Positions 25,675 through 33,568 of a stretch of DNA of 64,000 nucleotides are shown here, piece by piece. The notes beneath the pieces were generated by a model. That model was not told where the DNA came from. It searched no databases and saw only the letters and a program-made list of their open reading frames with translations. Positions within the stretch are counted from its first letter, which is position 1. Every line of letters begins with the position of its first letter. This DNA is from Rhizobium sp. NZLR1 (GTDB lineage Bacteria > Pseudomonadota > Alphaproteobacteria > Rhizobiales > Rhizobiaceae): assembly GCF_017357385.1 (NCBI RefSeq), contig NZ_CP071634.1, positions 62,001 to 126,000 of the forward strand, read 5' to 3'. The position numbers were made by a program, and so were the translations under genes.

Positions 25675-26076
25675 TTGGCGCAACCCAACCCCGCCAAGGT
25701 CCGCTTTCAATTTGTAACGCAACGCCCGCGGGATGATGGTTGCGGCGTTTTTGTCTTGCAGATGCTCACCGGCAGACCCTACGGCCAACTTGCCGGCATG
25801 ATCGATTGGGGAGCACAGACCAATCATTACACCACGTGGAAAGAACTAAGCTGTGTCCTAAGCGAGTTGGGGTGGCGTATTGGCGAGGTACGCAAGGTGG
25901 AGAGCTGGAGTGACGTCATCGGGGTGGCGGTCGTCCATGTCGAAGGAGACCACTTTATCCTGTATGACGCTGATAACGGCATTTTCTATGACCCAGGCCA
26001 ATGGGAAGGTCCCGATCTCGATACCCAGCTTGTTCCCCTGAGCTATCTTCCTGTGCATTTGCCAGAAAGTGCATAA
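25675..26076 (+). CDS. C39-like cysteine peptidase-fold protein, orphan
   Basis: A 133-residue protein. DDGCGVFVLQMLTG (Cys23) and EGDHFILYDADNGIFYDP (His93, then Asp98/Asp100) are spaced as the Cys, His and Asp of C39-type, papain-fold peptidases. The whole protein is little more than this minimal domain, with no leader sequence, membrane segment or ABC domain. No secretion or bacteriocin genes lie nearby, so a role in leader removal is unsupported. The TTG start at 25675 is backed by GGAGA at 25662-25666, eight bases upstream. Confidence 0.55.
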   Translation: MAQPNPAKVRFQFVTQRPRDDGCGVFVLQMLTGRPYGQLAGMIDWGAQTNHYTTWKELSCVLSELGWRIGEVRKVESWSDVIGVAVVHVEGDHFILYDADNGIFYDPGQWEGPDLDTQLVPLSYLPVHLPESA

Positions 26077-26331
26077 ACCGCCGACAATTGTTGGATCATC
26101 CAGCGGGCGTTGATTTCTGCCGCCGCAATTCCTGAGGCTGGACACGACAGGCATCTCCGCCGAGGTCGGTGTGACTCGCATCTGTGACCGAATAGAGAGC
26201 GCAAGCCTGACCAAACTAAAGGGGTATGTGGATCCGCGCACATTCAGTGTCCGCGGAAACCTCCATCGTATGAGAAAATTGGGTTCGGTATTGCGTGAAT
26301 GCTTCCTTGCTTGGCATTGCCGAAAAGCGAT

Positions 26332-26345
26332 ATATCAGATGATAT
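26332..26345. promoter_or_regulatory. Palindrome before the first GntR gene
   Basis: ATATCA-GA-TGATAT is a perfect 6-2-6 inverted repeat ending 21 bases before the first GntR start. Its TCA-N2-TGA core recurs in the quiC/ABC intergenic region at 29770-29777, so it is a candidate operator for one of the two FCD regulators. Confidence 0.5.
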
Positions 26346-26366
26346 GAGAAATATAAGAGACTCGTG

Positions 26367-27035
26367 ATGCTCCAGCCTGTTGTAAACGAGACCATCGCCG
26401 AGAGCAGCTACCGGCGCATTCGGGCCGACATCATTTTCGGGCGGCTGGCGCCCGGGCAAAAATTGAGACTGGAAAGCCTGAAGGAGGCCTACGATACCAG
26501 CATCAGTACGCTCAGAGAGGTGCTGAACCGGCTCTCCTCCGAGGGTCTGGTCGTTGCCGAGGGACAGAAGGGGTTTGAAGTTTCTCCGGTATCCGTCTCC
26601 GACCTCAAGGAGACGGCGGCAATGCGGCTTCTGCTCGAGACGCATGCCTTGGAGCAGTCATTCGCGCATGGAGACGTGGAATGGGAGGCGCCGCTGGTAT
26701 CGGCCCACTACAAACTGGCGCGGATGGAGCAGGTGATGGCAACCGGCGACACCAGCAGGGCCGAGGACTGGAAGCGCTATGATTGGGAATTCCACCAGGC
26801 CTTGATTTCCGCATGCGGGTCGAAACTGCTGATGCAGACCCACTCGGGGATCTTCGACAAATATCTAAGGTATCAGATGGTCGCTTTGTCCTACCGGGGT
26901 GACGTCGCCGCCGATGAACACCAGCAGCTTCTGGATGCGGCCCTGCGACGGGATGCAGAGACGGCCAAGCGAGTGCTTGCGTTTCATATCCAGGGCGGGG
27001 TGGAACATGCGCTGGCCAAAGGGACATTGAAATAA
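26367..27035 (+). CDS. GntR family regulator, FCD type, copy 1
   Basis: A 222-residue repressor-type regulator. The winged helix spans residues 10-70 (SYRRIRADIIFGRLAPGQKL, then STLREVLNRLSSEGLV), followed by the all-helical FCD ligand domain with its metal-binding pattern (RLLLETHALEQ, DWEFHQALISAC, HIQGGVEHAL). FCD domains commonly bind carboxylic acids through a metal. It is clearly homologous to the next gene and lies upstream of the quinate/shikimate genes, so control by quinate, shikimate or protocatechuate is a reasonable guess. A palindrome precedes it. Confidence 0.9.
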   Translation: MLQPVVNETIAESSYRRIRADIIFGRLAPGQKLRLESLKEAYDTSISTLREVLNRLSSEGLVVAEGQKGFEVSPVSVSDLKETAAMRLLLETHALEQSFAHGDVEWEAPLVSAHYKLARMEQVMATGDTSRAEDWKRYDWEFHQALISACGSKLLMQTHSGIFDKYLRYQMVALSYRGDVAADEHQQLLDAALRRDAETAKRVLAFHIQGGVEHALAKGTLK

Positions 27036-27095
27036 CAACGGAGGTCTTTTCAAGATTTAAGGCCATCACACTTCTCGGCGAAACCAGGAAAAGCC

Positions 27096-27770
27096 ATGCT
27101 CAAGCAAGTCCACGACCCGGCTGAAACAGTAAGCGATGTCGTCTTCCGGCAGATCCGCGAGGATATCATATCAGGCATATTGGCGCCGGGGGCCAAGATC
27201 AAACTGGAGCAGGCAAAGGAGCGCTACTCGATCGGCATTTCGTCGCTGCGCGAAATTCTGAGCCGCCTGACCACGGAGAACCTCGTCGTCGCCGAGGGGC
27301 AGCGTGGTTTTGAAGTGAGCCCTGCTTCGCGGCGGGAGTTGCTGGAGCTTGCCGACCTGAGGATCGTTCTTGAAACGCATGCGATCGGCCCTGCATTCGC
27401 AGCCGGAAATCTCGAATGGGAAGGGCGCATCGTCGCTGCCCATCACCGGCTGGCTGCCGCTGAGCGCAAGCTGCTGGCGGGCGACGTCTCGCGCACGGTC
27501 GACTGGGTCCGATACGATTGGGAGTTCCATCAGGCGATCGTCTCGGCCTGCAATTCAGCGACGCTGATGGCGACATTGTCGTCGGTGTTCGACCGCTTCC
27601 TTCGTTACCATATGCTGGCCGAAAGCTTTCGCGGAAAGCCTGTTGTCGATGACCACAGGCTTTTGTTCGAACTGTCCATTCAACGTGACGTCGCCGGCGC
27701 GACCGAGGTGGTCAGACGGCATGTACAAAGCGGCGTAGAGCATGTGCTGAAGAGCGGCCGCATTCTCTGA
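27096..27770 (+). CDS. GntR family regulator, FCD type, copy 2
   Basis: A 224-residue paralogue of the preceding gene, separated by 60 bases; the two share long stretches such as RYDWEFHQA and GVEH. The winged helix is SDVVFRQIREDIISGILAPG followed by SSLREILSRLTTENLV, and the FCD domain contains LRIVLETHAIGPAF. It faces quiC tail to tail, with stop codons only about one base apart (27770/27772). One regulator may control quiC and its transporter and the other a related step; which does what is not visible. Confidence 0.9.
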   Translation: MLKQVHDPAETVSDVVFRQIREDIISGILAPGAKIKLEQAKERYSIGISSLREILSRLTTENLVVAEGQRGFEVSPASRRELLELADLRIVLETHAIGPAFAAGNLEWEGRIVAAHHRLAAAERKLLAGDVSRTVDWVRYDWEFHQAIVSACNSATLMATLSSVFDRFLRYHMLAESFRGKPVVDDHRLLFELSIQRDVAGATEVVRRHVQSGVEHVLKSGRIL

Positions 27771-27771
27771 T

Positions 27772-29667
27772 TTAATAAGCGTCTTTCGGAATTCCTTCCG
27801 GACGCATCTGCCTTTTCAGCGCGGCGATCCGGAAAATTGCATTTGGCGCGCCATATCCGCGATAGCCGCGGCGCTCGACGATCTCGAAAAAGAAACCCTC
27901 GCCATAGGTTCCGCTATAGAGCTGGAAATATTCGCCATGCTCGTCTCGGTCATAGAGGATGTTCTCTGCTTTCAGCCGCTCGGTCATGACAGGATCGAGC
28001 CCGAAGCGGGCTTCGACGTCGTCGTAATAGTTCGGCGAAATGTGCAGGGACCTGAAGCCGCAGCCACGAAGTTTTTCGGCGGTTGCAAAGATGTCGTCGG
28101 TTGAAAATGCCAGATGCTGGATGCCGGACCCGAACTTCTCCGCAATGAAATGTCCGGCCAGGGTGCGGCGATTTTCGGCTCCGTTCATGGTAATGCGCAA
28201 CTCGCCCGACTGGTTCTCGACGACTTGGCTGCGCACCACCCCGGCTGGATCGATGATGTCGACCATCGGGGTCTTATGGGTCTCGAAGATCGACGTGTAG
28301 AACAGAAGCCAGGTGAGCATTTCATCATAGCCGACCGTCTGGGCGACGTGATCGACGCGAAAAAGGCCGCCGTCCGCCGTCTGGGCGTCGTCGGTGACCG
28401 GCCGAAAGTCGATTTCGGAAAAGCGCCCCAAGGCGCTCTTGTCGTCGATCAGATAGACGATGCCGCCGCCCACACCCCGAATGGCCGGCAGTTCAAGCTC
28501 GCCCGCCGCGACCGGCTGGCTGAATGCCTCCGCATCCAGGGCAAGGGCGCGCGCATACGCCTTTGCGGCATCGTCGACGACCAAGGCGATCGCATAGGCA
28601 AACGTGCCATGAACGGCGTAGGCCGCATTGGCGAATCCCGCCTGATCGACATTGACGAGGATCCGGATCTCGCCCTGCTCGAACAGAGAGACTTTCTTGG
28701 TGCGGTGGACGGCAGTCTGCTTGAACCCGAGGGTGCGCAGCAAAGCCACCAGCTCGACTTCATCTTGTTCGTCCGTGGCAAACTCCACGAAGCCGACACC
28801 TTTCACGGCAGCCCTTTGCGGCATCGCCGCCCCGGTCATGCTGTCGGCGCCGAGATGGCGCCGCACCTGGTCGCCGAGATAGATCAGTGAGCGGTGGCCG
28901 TCGGCGGCGATTGCCCGCGACAGGCCGCCTCGAAACTGGTCGTTGAAAATCTCCAGCGAGAAATACCCGTCATAACCTGTGGCAGCGACGGCTTCGGTGA
29001 ACGCCGTGACGGGAAGATCGCCTTCTCCAGGCATATTTCGGAAGTGACGGCTCCAATAGAGCAGGTCCATGTCGATCAGCGGCGCATCGGCAAGCTGGAC
29101 GATAAAGATCTTCTCTTTGGGAAGCGAGCGGATGGAATTGACGTCGATCTTGCGCGACAAGGTGTGGAAGCTGTCGAGGATGAGGCCGACATTCGGATGA
29201 TCGGCGCGTCGCACGATTTCCCAGGCGTCGCGGTGGTCGCTGATATGGCGACCCCAGGCGAGCGCCTCGTAGCCCACTCTCAGTCCACGCCGGGCGGCAC
29301 GCTCGCCGAGTTCCCGGAAATCCTCAGCCGCACGGTCGATGCCGCCGATGGCCGCCGGCGAGACGTTCGAGCAGACCAGCACCAAATCTGTTCCAAGCTG
29401 CTGCATCACGTCGAACTTCCGTTCGGCGCGATCGAAGGTGCGGCTTCGCAGCGGCTCCGGCATGCCCTCGAAATCTCGAAACGGCTGAAACAGCGTGATC
29501 TCCAGGCCATGGTCGCGCACGAGTTTTCCGACATCGGCCGGGCTTCCGTCGAATGCCAGGAAATCATTTTCGAAAATCTCGACGCCGTCGAAGCCCGCTC
29601 GGGCGATTGCCTCGAGCTTTTCCGGCAGTTCGCCGCTGATCGTCACAGTCGCAATCGAGGTCTTCAT
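27772..29667 (-). CDS. quiC: 3-dehydroshikimate dehydratase fused to HPPD-like domain
   Basis: A 631-residue two-domain enzyme. Residues 1-270 are a TIM-barrel 3-dehydroshikimate dehydratase with metal ligands Glu134, Asp165, Gln191 and Glu239 all present (GYEALAW, LILDSFHTL, VQLADAP, SLEIFND). It converts 3-dehydroshikimate to protocatechuate. Residues 285-625 are two VOC modules like 4-hydroxyphenylpyruvate dioxygenase, with the iron triad His440, His518 and Glu595 intact; their role in such fusions, as in QuiC1 of Pseudomonas putida, is unclear. Its product feeds the pca genes 6 kb downstream. It is divergent from the ABC transporter operon. Confidence 0.9.
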   Translation of the reverse strand: MKTSIATVTISGELPEKLEAIARAGFDGVEIFENDFLAFDGSPADVGKLVRDHGLEITLFQPFRDFEGMPEPLRSRTFDRAERKFDVMQQLGTDLVLVCSNVSPAAIGGIDRAAEDFRELGERAARRGLRVGYEALAWGRHISDHRDAWEIVRRADHPNVGLILDSFHTLSRKIDVNSIRSLPKEKIFIVQLADAPLIDMDLLYWSRHFRNMPGEGDLPVTAFTEAVAATGYDGYFSLEIFNDQFRGGLSRAIAADGHRSLIYLGDQVRRHLGADSMTGAAMPQRAAVKGVGFVEFATDEQDEVELVALLRTLGFKQTAVHRTKKVSLFEQGEIRILVNVDQAGFANAAYAVHGTFAYAIALVVDDAAKAYARALALDAEAFSQPVAAGELELPAIRGVGGGIVYLIDDKSALGRFSEIDFRPVTDDAQTADGGLFRVDHVAQTVGYDEMLTWLLFYTSIFETHKTPMVDIIDPAGVVRSQVVENQSGELRITMNGAENRRTLAGHFIAEKFGSGIQHLAFSTDDIFATAEKLRGCGFRSLHISPNYYDDVEARFGLDPVMTERLKAENILYDRDEHGEYFQLYSGTYGEGFFFEIVERRGYRGYGAPNAIFRIAALKRQMRPEGIPKDAY

Positions 29668-29763
29668 ATCAAAGCCCTTTCGGCATCCACCGCCAGCCGC
29701 GAAAACTCGCTCTCACCTATTATTGCAAATCTCGTGAGGAATTAAAATAGATAGAGGCATTAT

Positions 29764-29781
29764 AAAATCTCATATGATTTT
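29764..29781. promoter_or_regulatory. Palindrome between quiC and the ABC operon
   Basis: AAAATC-TCATAT-GATTTT is a 6-6-6 inverted repeat in the 220-base divergent region. Its TCA-N2-TGA core matches the palindrome before the first GntR gene, so it may be the shared operator of the FCD regulators. Confidence 0.5.
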
Positions 29782-29887
29782 GAAAAACTCTGTTGATTTA
29801 GCCGTCCGTCTCTGGCAATCATTCCTCCCACAGTCAAAAGGTGAGGTGGCTGTCCGGTCGAATGACCGTCAAAGAGGAGGAAACATA

Positions 29888-30718
29888 ATGTTCAAGTCTA
29901 TGCTGACGCGCCGAAACGCCATGCTCGGAGCCGCAGCCTTTGTGGCTGCCGTCACCTTGGCGCAACCGGCCGCCGCGATTACGCCTGATGAAATCAAGGC
30001 TCGCGGTAAGATCATCGTCGGAATTCAGGGTGACAACCCGCCTTGGGGTTTTGTGACCAGCGGCGGCAAACAGGACGGCCTCGACGCCGACATCGCGACG
30101 CTGTTTGCCAAGGAATTGGGTGTTACCGTCGAGTTCGTGCCGCTTGAAGTCAACAACCGCATTCCGGCCCTCACGGCCGGCCGCGTCGACGTTCTGTTTG
30201 CAACCATGGCGATGCTGCCGGATCGCGCAAAGGCCGTGCAGTTCAGCAAGCCCTATGTGGCCAATGCCATCGTTCTGATCGGTCCCAAATCGGCAGAGAT
30301 CAAGACGAATGCCGACATGGCCAAATTCAGCGTCGGCGTCGCCAAGGGTGCAGCGCAGGACACGCAGGTGACGAAGAACGCGCCTGAGGGCACGACGATC
30401 CGGCGCTATGACGGAGACGCTGCGAGCGTCCAATCCCTCGTTTCCGGCCAGGTCGATACGCTGGGCGGCAACATCTTCTATATGGACCGCGTCGAGAAGG
30501 CCCGTCCGGGCGAATTCGAAAACAAGCTTGAATTCCAGAAACTCTACAACGGCGCTTGCACGCGTCTCGGCGAGAAGGAAATCAACGCGGCGCTGAACAC
30601 CTTCATCGACAAGATCAAGGCAAACGGCGAGCTCAAGACCGTCTACGACAAGTGGATGAAGGTCCCGGTCCCGCAATTCCCGGAAACGCTGGAAGGCATT
30701 CCGTTTGCGGTGAACTGA
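29888..30718 (+). CDS. ABC transporter substrate-binding protein, PAAT type, non-amino-acid ligand likely
   Basis: A 276-residue periplasmic binding protein of the polar amino acid transporter class. The signal (LTRRNAMLGAAAFVAAVTLA) contains twin Arg and may use the Tat route. Arg113 in LPDRAKAVQFSKPY is the usual carboxylate-binding Arg. The Asp that binds the ligand's amino group (as in HisJ) is replaced by Asn195 in QVDTLGGNIFYMD. A carboxylate without an amino group, such as quinate or shikimate, therefore fits. The start at 29888 follows a strong gaggagg site; the longer open frame to 29774 would overlap the operator. Confidence 0.85.
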   Translation: MFKSMLTRRNAMLGAAAFVAAVTLAQPAAAITPDEIKARGKIIVGIQGDNPPWGFVTSGGKQDGLDADIATLFAKELGVTVEFVPLEVNNRIPALTAGRVDVLFATMAMLPDRAKAVQFSKPYVANAIVLIGPKSAEIKTNADMAKFSVGVAKGAAQDTQVTKNAPEGTTIRRYDGDAASVQSLVSGQVDTLGGNIFYMDRVEKARPGEFENKLEFQKLYNGACTRLGEKEINAALNTFIDKIKANGELKTVYDKWMKVPVPQFPETLEGIPFAVN

Positions 30719-30789
30719 GCCAACGCTAAAGGCGGGACGAGGCCCGGGCCTTCCGGCTGATGATAAGGCCCGCTAACCACTCCTCCGTC

Positions 30790-30847
30790 ATGCTCGGGCT
30801 CGTCCCGAGCATCTTCGGCGGCAGATCCTCGGCACAAGGTCGAGGAT
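30790..30847. repeat. Rhizobial palindromic repeat, two hairpins
   Basis: ATGCTCGGG pairs with CCCGAGCAT around 5 bases, and a second stem (ATCCTCG with CGAGGAT, 30825-30847) follows. The unit resembles the mosaic palindromic elements common between rhizobial genes. It separates the binding-protein gene from aroQ, where it could stabilise the upstream mRNA or attenuate the rest of the operon. Confidence 0.55.
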
Positions 30848-30941
30848 GACGTCCAGAGAGAAGTGAAGTCCTTATTTAGGACGGCGGGCATGCCCTGCCC
30901 ATCAACGCAACCGCCATGCCCAAGGCCCCGAGGTGCGCGAC

Positions 30942-31391
30942 ATGACCAGAACCATCTTTGTGCTCAACGGACCGAACCTGAACCTGCTGGGTGAGCGCGA
31001 GCCTGCCATCTACGGGTCGACGACGCTGGCAGATATCAAGGACAAGTGCCTCGCAAAGGCTGGGAGTCTCGGCTTTGCCATCGACTTCCGCCAGACCAAT
31101 TTCGAGGGCGAGTTGGTCGAAAGCGTGCACCAGGCCCGCAAAGGGGCCTGCGGTATCATCATCAATCCGGCCGGCTATACCTTCACCTCAATCGCGCTTC
31201 TCGATGCGCTGAAGATGTTCGATCCGCCGAAGATCGAGCTGCACATCTCGAATGTTCATGCGCGCGAAAGCATCTACCACAATTCGCTGATCTCGCGCGT
31301 CGCCACGGCGATCATGATCGGCTTTGGCGCCCGCGGTTATGAGCTCGCGATAGAAGCTATGGCCGACATGGCGGGAGCAGCGAAGGCATGA
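30942..31391 (+). CDS. aroQ: Type II 3-dehydroquinate dehydratase
   Basis: A 149-residue enzyme that interconverts 3-dehydroquinate and 3-dehydroshikimate. The type II signature LNGPNLNLLGEREPAIYG includes the catalytic Tyr, and later IINPAGYTFTSIALLDAL and ELHISNVHARE carry the Asn and His. Its place inside a transporter and oxidoreductase operon points to a catabolic role (the quinate direction) rather than aromatic amino acid synthesis. The ATG at 30942 has GAGG eight bases upstream; a GTG at 30933 is the alternative. It overlaps the permease start by 4 bases. Confidence 0.93.
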   Translation: MTRTIFVLNGPNLNLLGEREPAIYGSTTLADIKDKCLAKAGSLGFAIDFRQTNFEGELVESVHQARKGACGIIINPAGYTFTSIALLDALKMFDPPKIELHISNVHARESIYHNSLISRVATAIMIGFGARGYELAIEAMADMAGAAKA

Positions 31392-32056
31392 ATTATAAGT
31401 TGGATTTCACCCCGGTTATCGATGGGCTGCCAAGTCTGCTGCTCGGCTGTCTCGGGACATTCCTGCTTGCCATTTGTGGAATGCTGCTGGCGATCGTCAT
31501 CGGAATTGGCGGAGTTGCCCTGCGCGATTCTCCGCTGAAGCCGGTGCGGTGGCTGGTCATCGCCTTCGTCGAGTTGATCCGCAACACGCCGTTCCTGGTC
31601 CAGATCTTTTTCATCTACTTCGCGCTTCCGCTCACCGGCATCAGGCTGGATCCAACGCCGACGGCGATCATCGCGCTCGGCATCAATGGTGGCGCCTATG
31701 CAATCGAGATCATTCGCGGCGGCGTCCAGTCGATCCCGAAGGGGCAGATGGAAGCCGGCCTGGCGCTTGGCCTGCACAAGGCGCAGGTCTTCCGGCTGAT
31801 CATCCTCAAGCCGGCGTTGCGGGCGATCTACCCGTCTCTGACCAGCCAGTTCGTGCTGTTGACACTGACCACCAGCATTGCCTCGGCGATCTCGGCCTAC
31901 GAGCTGACCTCCGTTTCCCAGCGGATCGAATCGGAGAGCTTTCGGAGCTTCGAAGTCTACTTCACCGTCACGGTTTTCTATTTCGTGATTTCCTGGCTGA
32001 TGATGCGCCTGTTTGCGCTGTTTTCGGCCCGCTACTTCAAATATCCCGTCAAGTAG
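31388..32056 (+). CDS. ABC transporter permease 1, quinate-type cluster
   Basis: A 222-residue inner-membrane subunit of the HisM/GlnP class, with about five membrane helices. IELIRNTPFLVQIFFIYFAL is near the family's ELIRGTPLLVQ motif (the first residue here is Val, written in the sequence as VELIRN), and AYAIEIIRGGVQSIPKGQME is the EAA-loop region that contacts the ATPase. It overlaps aroQ by 4 bases and forms a heterodimer with the next permease. Confidence 0.9.
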   Translation: MNYKLDFTPVIDGLPSLLLGCLGTFLLAICGMLLAIVIGIGGVALRDSPLKPVRWLVIAFVELIRNTPFLVQIFFIYFALPLTGIRLDPTPTAIIALGINGGAYAIEIIRGGVQSIPKGQMEAGLALGLHKAQVFRLIILKPALRAIYPSLTSQFVLLTLTTSIASAISAYELTSVSQRIESESFRSFEVYFTVTVFYFVISWLMMRLFALFSARYFKYPVK

Positions 32057-32066
32057 GAGGAATTCC

Positions 32067-32708
32067 ATGGGTCACGACGAGTTCGTCTTCCTCCTGATCG
32101 GCCTGAAATGGACCGTCGTCCTCTCCGCAGTCGGCTTTGTCTGCGGCTGCATTGCCGGGCTCGGTGTCGCTCTCGCCCGCGTCTCGGGCATCCCGCTGTT
32201 GGAACGCCTGACCGCCGGCTACATCGCCGTCTTCCAGGGAACGCCGCTTCTGATGCAGCTTTTCGTGACCTATTACGGTCTCGCTCTGGTCGGGCTGATG
32301 CTCGATGCCTGGGTGGCCGTCGCCATCGGACTGACGCTTCATGCCAGCGCCTATCTCGGCGAGATCTGGCGCGGATCGATCGAGGCGGTTCCGCGCGGCC
32401 AGACGGAAGCGGCGAAGGCTTTGAGCCTTCGTTATATCTCCCGCATGAAGGATGTCATCCTGCCGCAGGCGCTGCGCATCTCGCTGCCTGCCACGGTCGG
32501 CTTCCTCGTGCAGTTGATCAAAGGCACCTCTCTTGCCTCGATCGTCGGCTTCACCGAGCTGACCCGCGCCGGCAACATCATCTCCAATCAGATCTTCCAA
32601 CCGCTGACGGTCTTCGGCGTCGTCGGCATCCTGTACTTCCTGATGTGCTGCCCGTTGACGATTCTCGGGGCGCGTCTCGAGCGAAGGTTCGCCGCCTCCG
32701 CGCGCTGA
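32067..32708 (+). CDS. ABC transporter permease 2, quinate-type cluster
   Basis: A 213-residue inner-membrane subunit, partner of the preceding permease. [20 protein letters not shown] and [20 protein letters not shown] are the class motifs. The start at 32067 is set by a perfect AGGAGG five bases upstream, which follows directly on the stop of permease 1. It belongs to the same importer as the binding protein and ATPase of this operon. Confidence 0.9.
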   Translation: MGHDEFVFLLIGLKWTVVLSAVGFVCGCIAGLGVALARVSGIPLLERLTAGYIAVFQGTPLLMQLFVTYYGLALVGLMLDAWVAVAIGLTLHASAYLGEIWRGSIEAVPRGQTEAAKALSLRYISRMKDVILPQALRISLPATVGFLVQLIKGTSLASIVGFTELTRAGNIISNQIFQPLTVFGVVGILYFLMCCPLTILGARLERRFAASAR

Positions 32709-32763
32709 TCCGCGTCCCCTGTTCCTCGATGCGGCCCTGCCCGCCAATCCCGGAGTTCTACCG

Positions 32764-33528
32764 ATGACCAGTCCCATTCCCGCCCAGGCCGCAGAAACCA
32801 TGATCTCCATGGCGCAGGTGGAAAAGTGGTACGGCTCGTTTCAAGCCCTTCACGATATCAACATGACGGTCCGCAGCGGCGAGAGGATCGTCCTGTGCGG
32901 GCCTTCCGGCAGCGGCAAGTCGACGCTCATTCGCTGTATCAACCATCTCGAGACCTACCAGAAAGGTGAAATCCGGGTTGGCGGCATCGTTCTGAGTGAC
33001 CAGGCCAAGACCGTCGATGCGATCCGCCGGGAGGTCGGCATGGTCTTCCAGCAGTTCAATCTGTTTCCGCACCTGACCGTGCTGCAGAACTGCATGCTGG
33101 CGCCGATGAAGGCGATCGGCGTCGGCAGGGCGGAAGCCGAGGAACGGGCACGCGGGCTGCTTGAGCGGGTCAAGATCCTGGAGCAGGCCGACAAATACCC
33201 GGTCCAGCTCTCAGGCGGCCAGCAGCAGCGCGTCGCCATTGCCCGCGCGCTTTGCATGCGGCCGAAAGTGATGCTGTTCGACGAGCCGACGTCGGCGCTC
33301 GACCCGGAGATGGTCAAGGAGGTGCTGGATACGATGATCGCATTGGCCGACGAGGGCATGACGATGATCTGTGTCACCCATGAGATGGGCTTTGCCCGCC
33401 AGGTCGCCGACCGGGTGATCTTCATGGCCAGCGGCGCGATCGTCGAGGAAGCCCCGCCCGCCGAATTCTTCACTAACCCGCAGCACGAGCGCACCCGGAA
33501 ATTTCTCGGAGAAATCCTGCGGAAGTAG
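32764..33528 (+). CDS. ABC transporter ATP-binding protein, quinate-type cluster
   Basis: A 254-residue ATPase of the GlnQ/HisP group. Walker A is [15 protein letters not shown], the signature [16 protein letters not shown], Walker [15 protein letters not shown], and the switch His is in [10 protein letters not shown]. It drives uptake through the two permeases upstream. The ligand is inferred from context and from the binding protein to be a quinate- or shikimate-like acid. Confidence 0.92.
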   Translation: MTSPIPAQAAETMISMAQVEKWYGSFQALHDINMTVRSGERIVLCGPSGSGKSTLIRCINHLETYQKGEIRVGGIVLSDQAKTVDAIRREVGMVFQQFNLFPHLTVLQNCMLAPMKAIGVGRAEAEERARGLLERVKILEQADKYPVQLSGGQQQRVAIARALCMRPKVMLFDEPTSALDPEMVKEVLDTMIALADEGMTMICVTHEMGFARQVADRVIFMASGAIVEEAPPAEFFTNPQHERTRKFLGEILRK

Positions 33529-33568
33529 GGGGCAGGGCCGATACCTCGCCAAATTCTGGGAGCCGATC

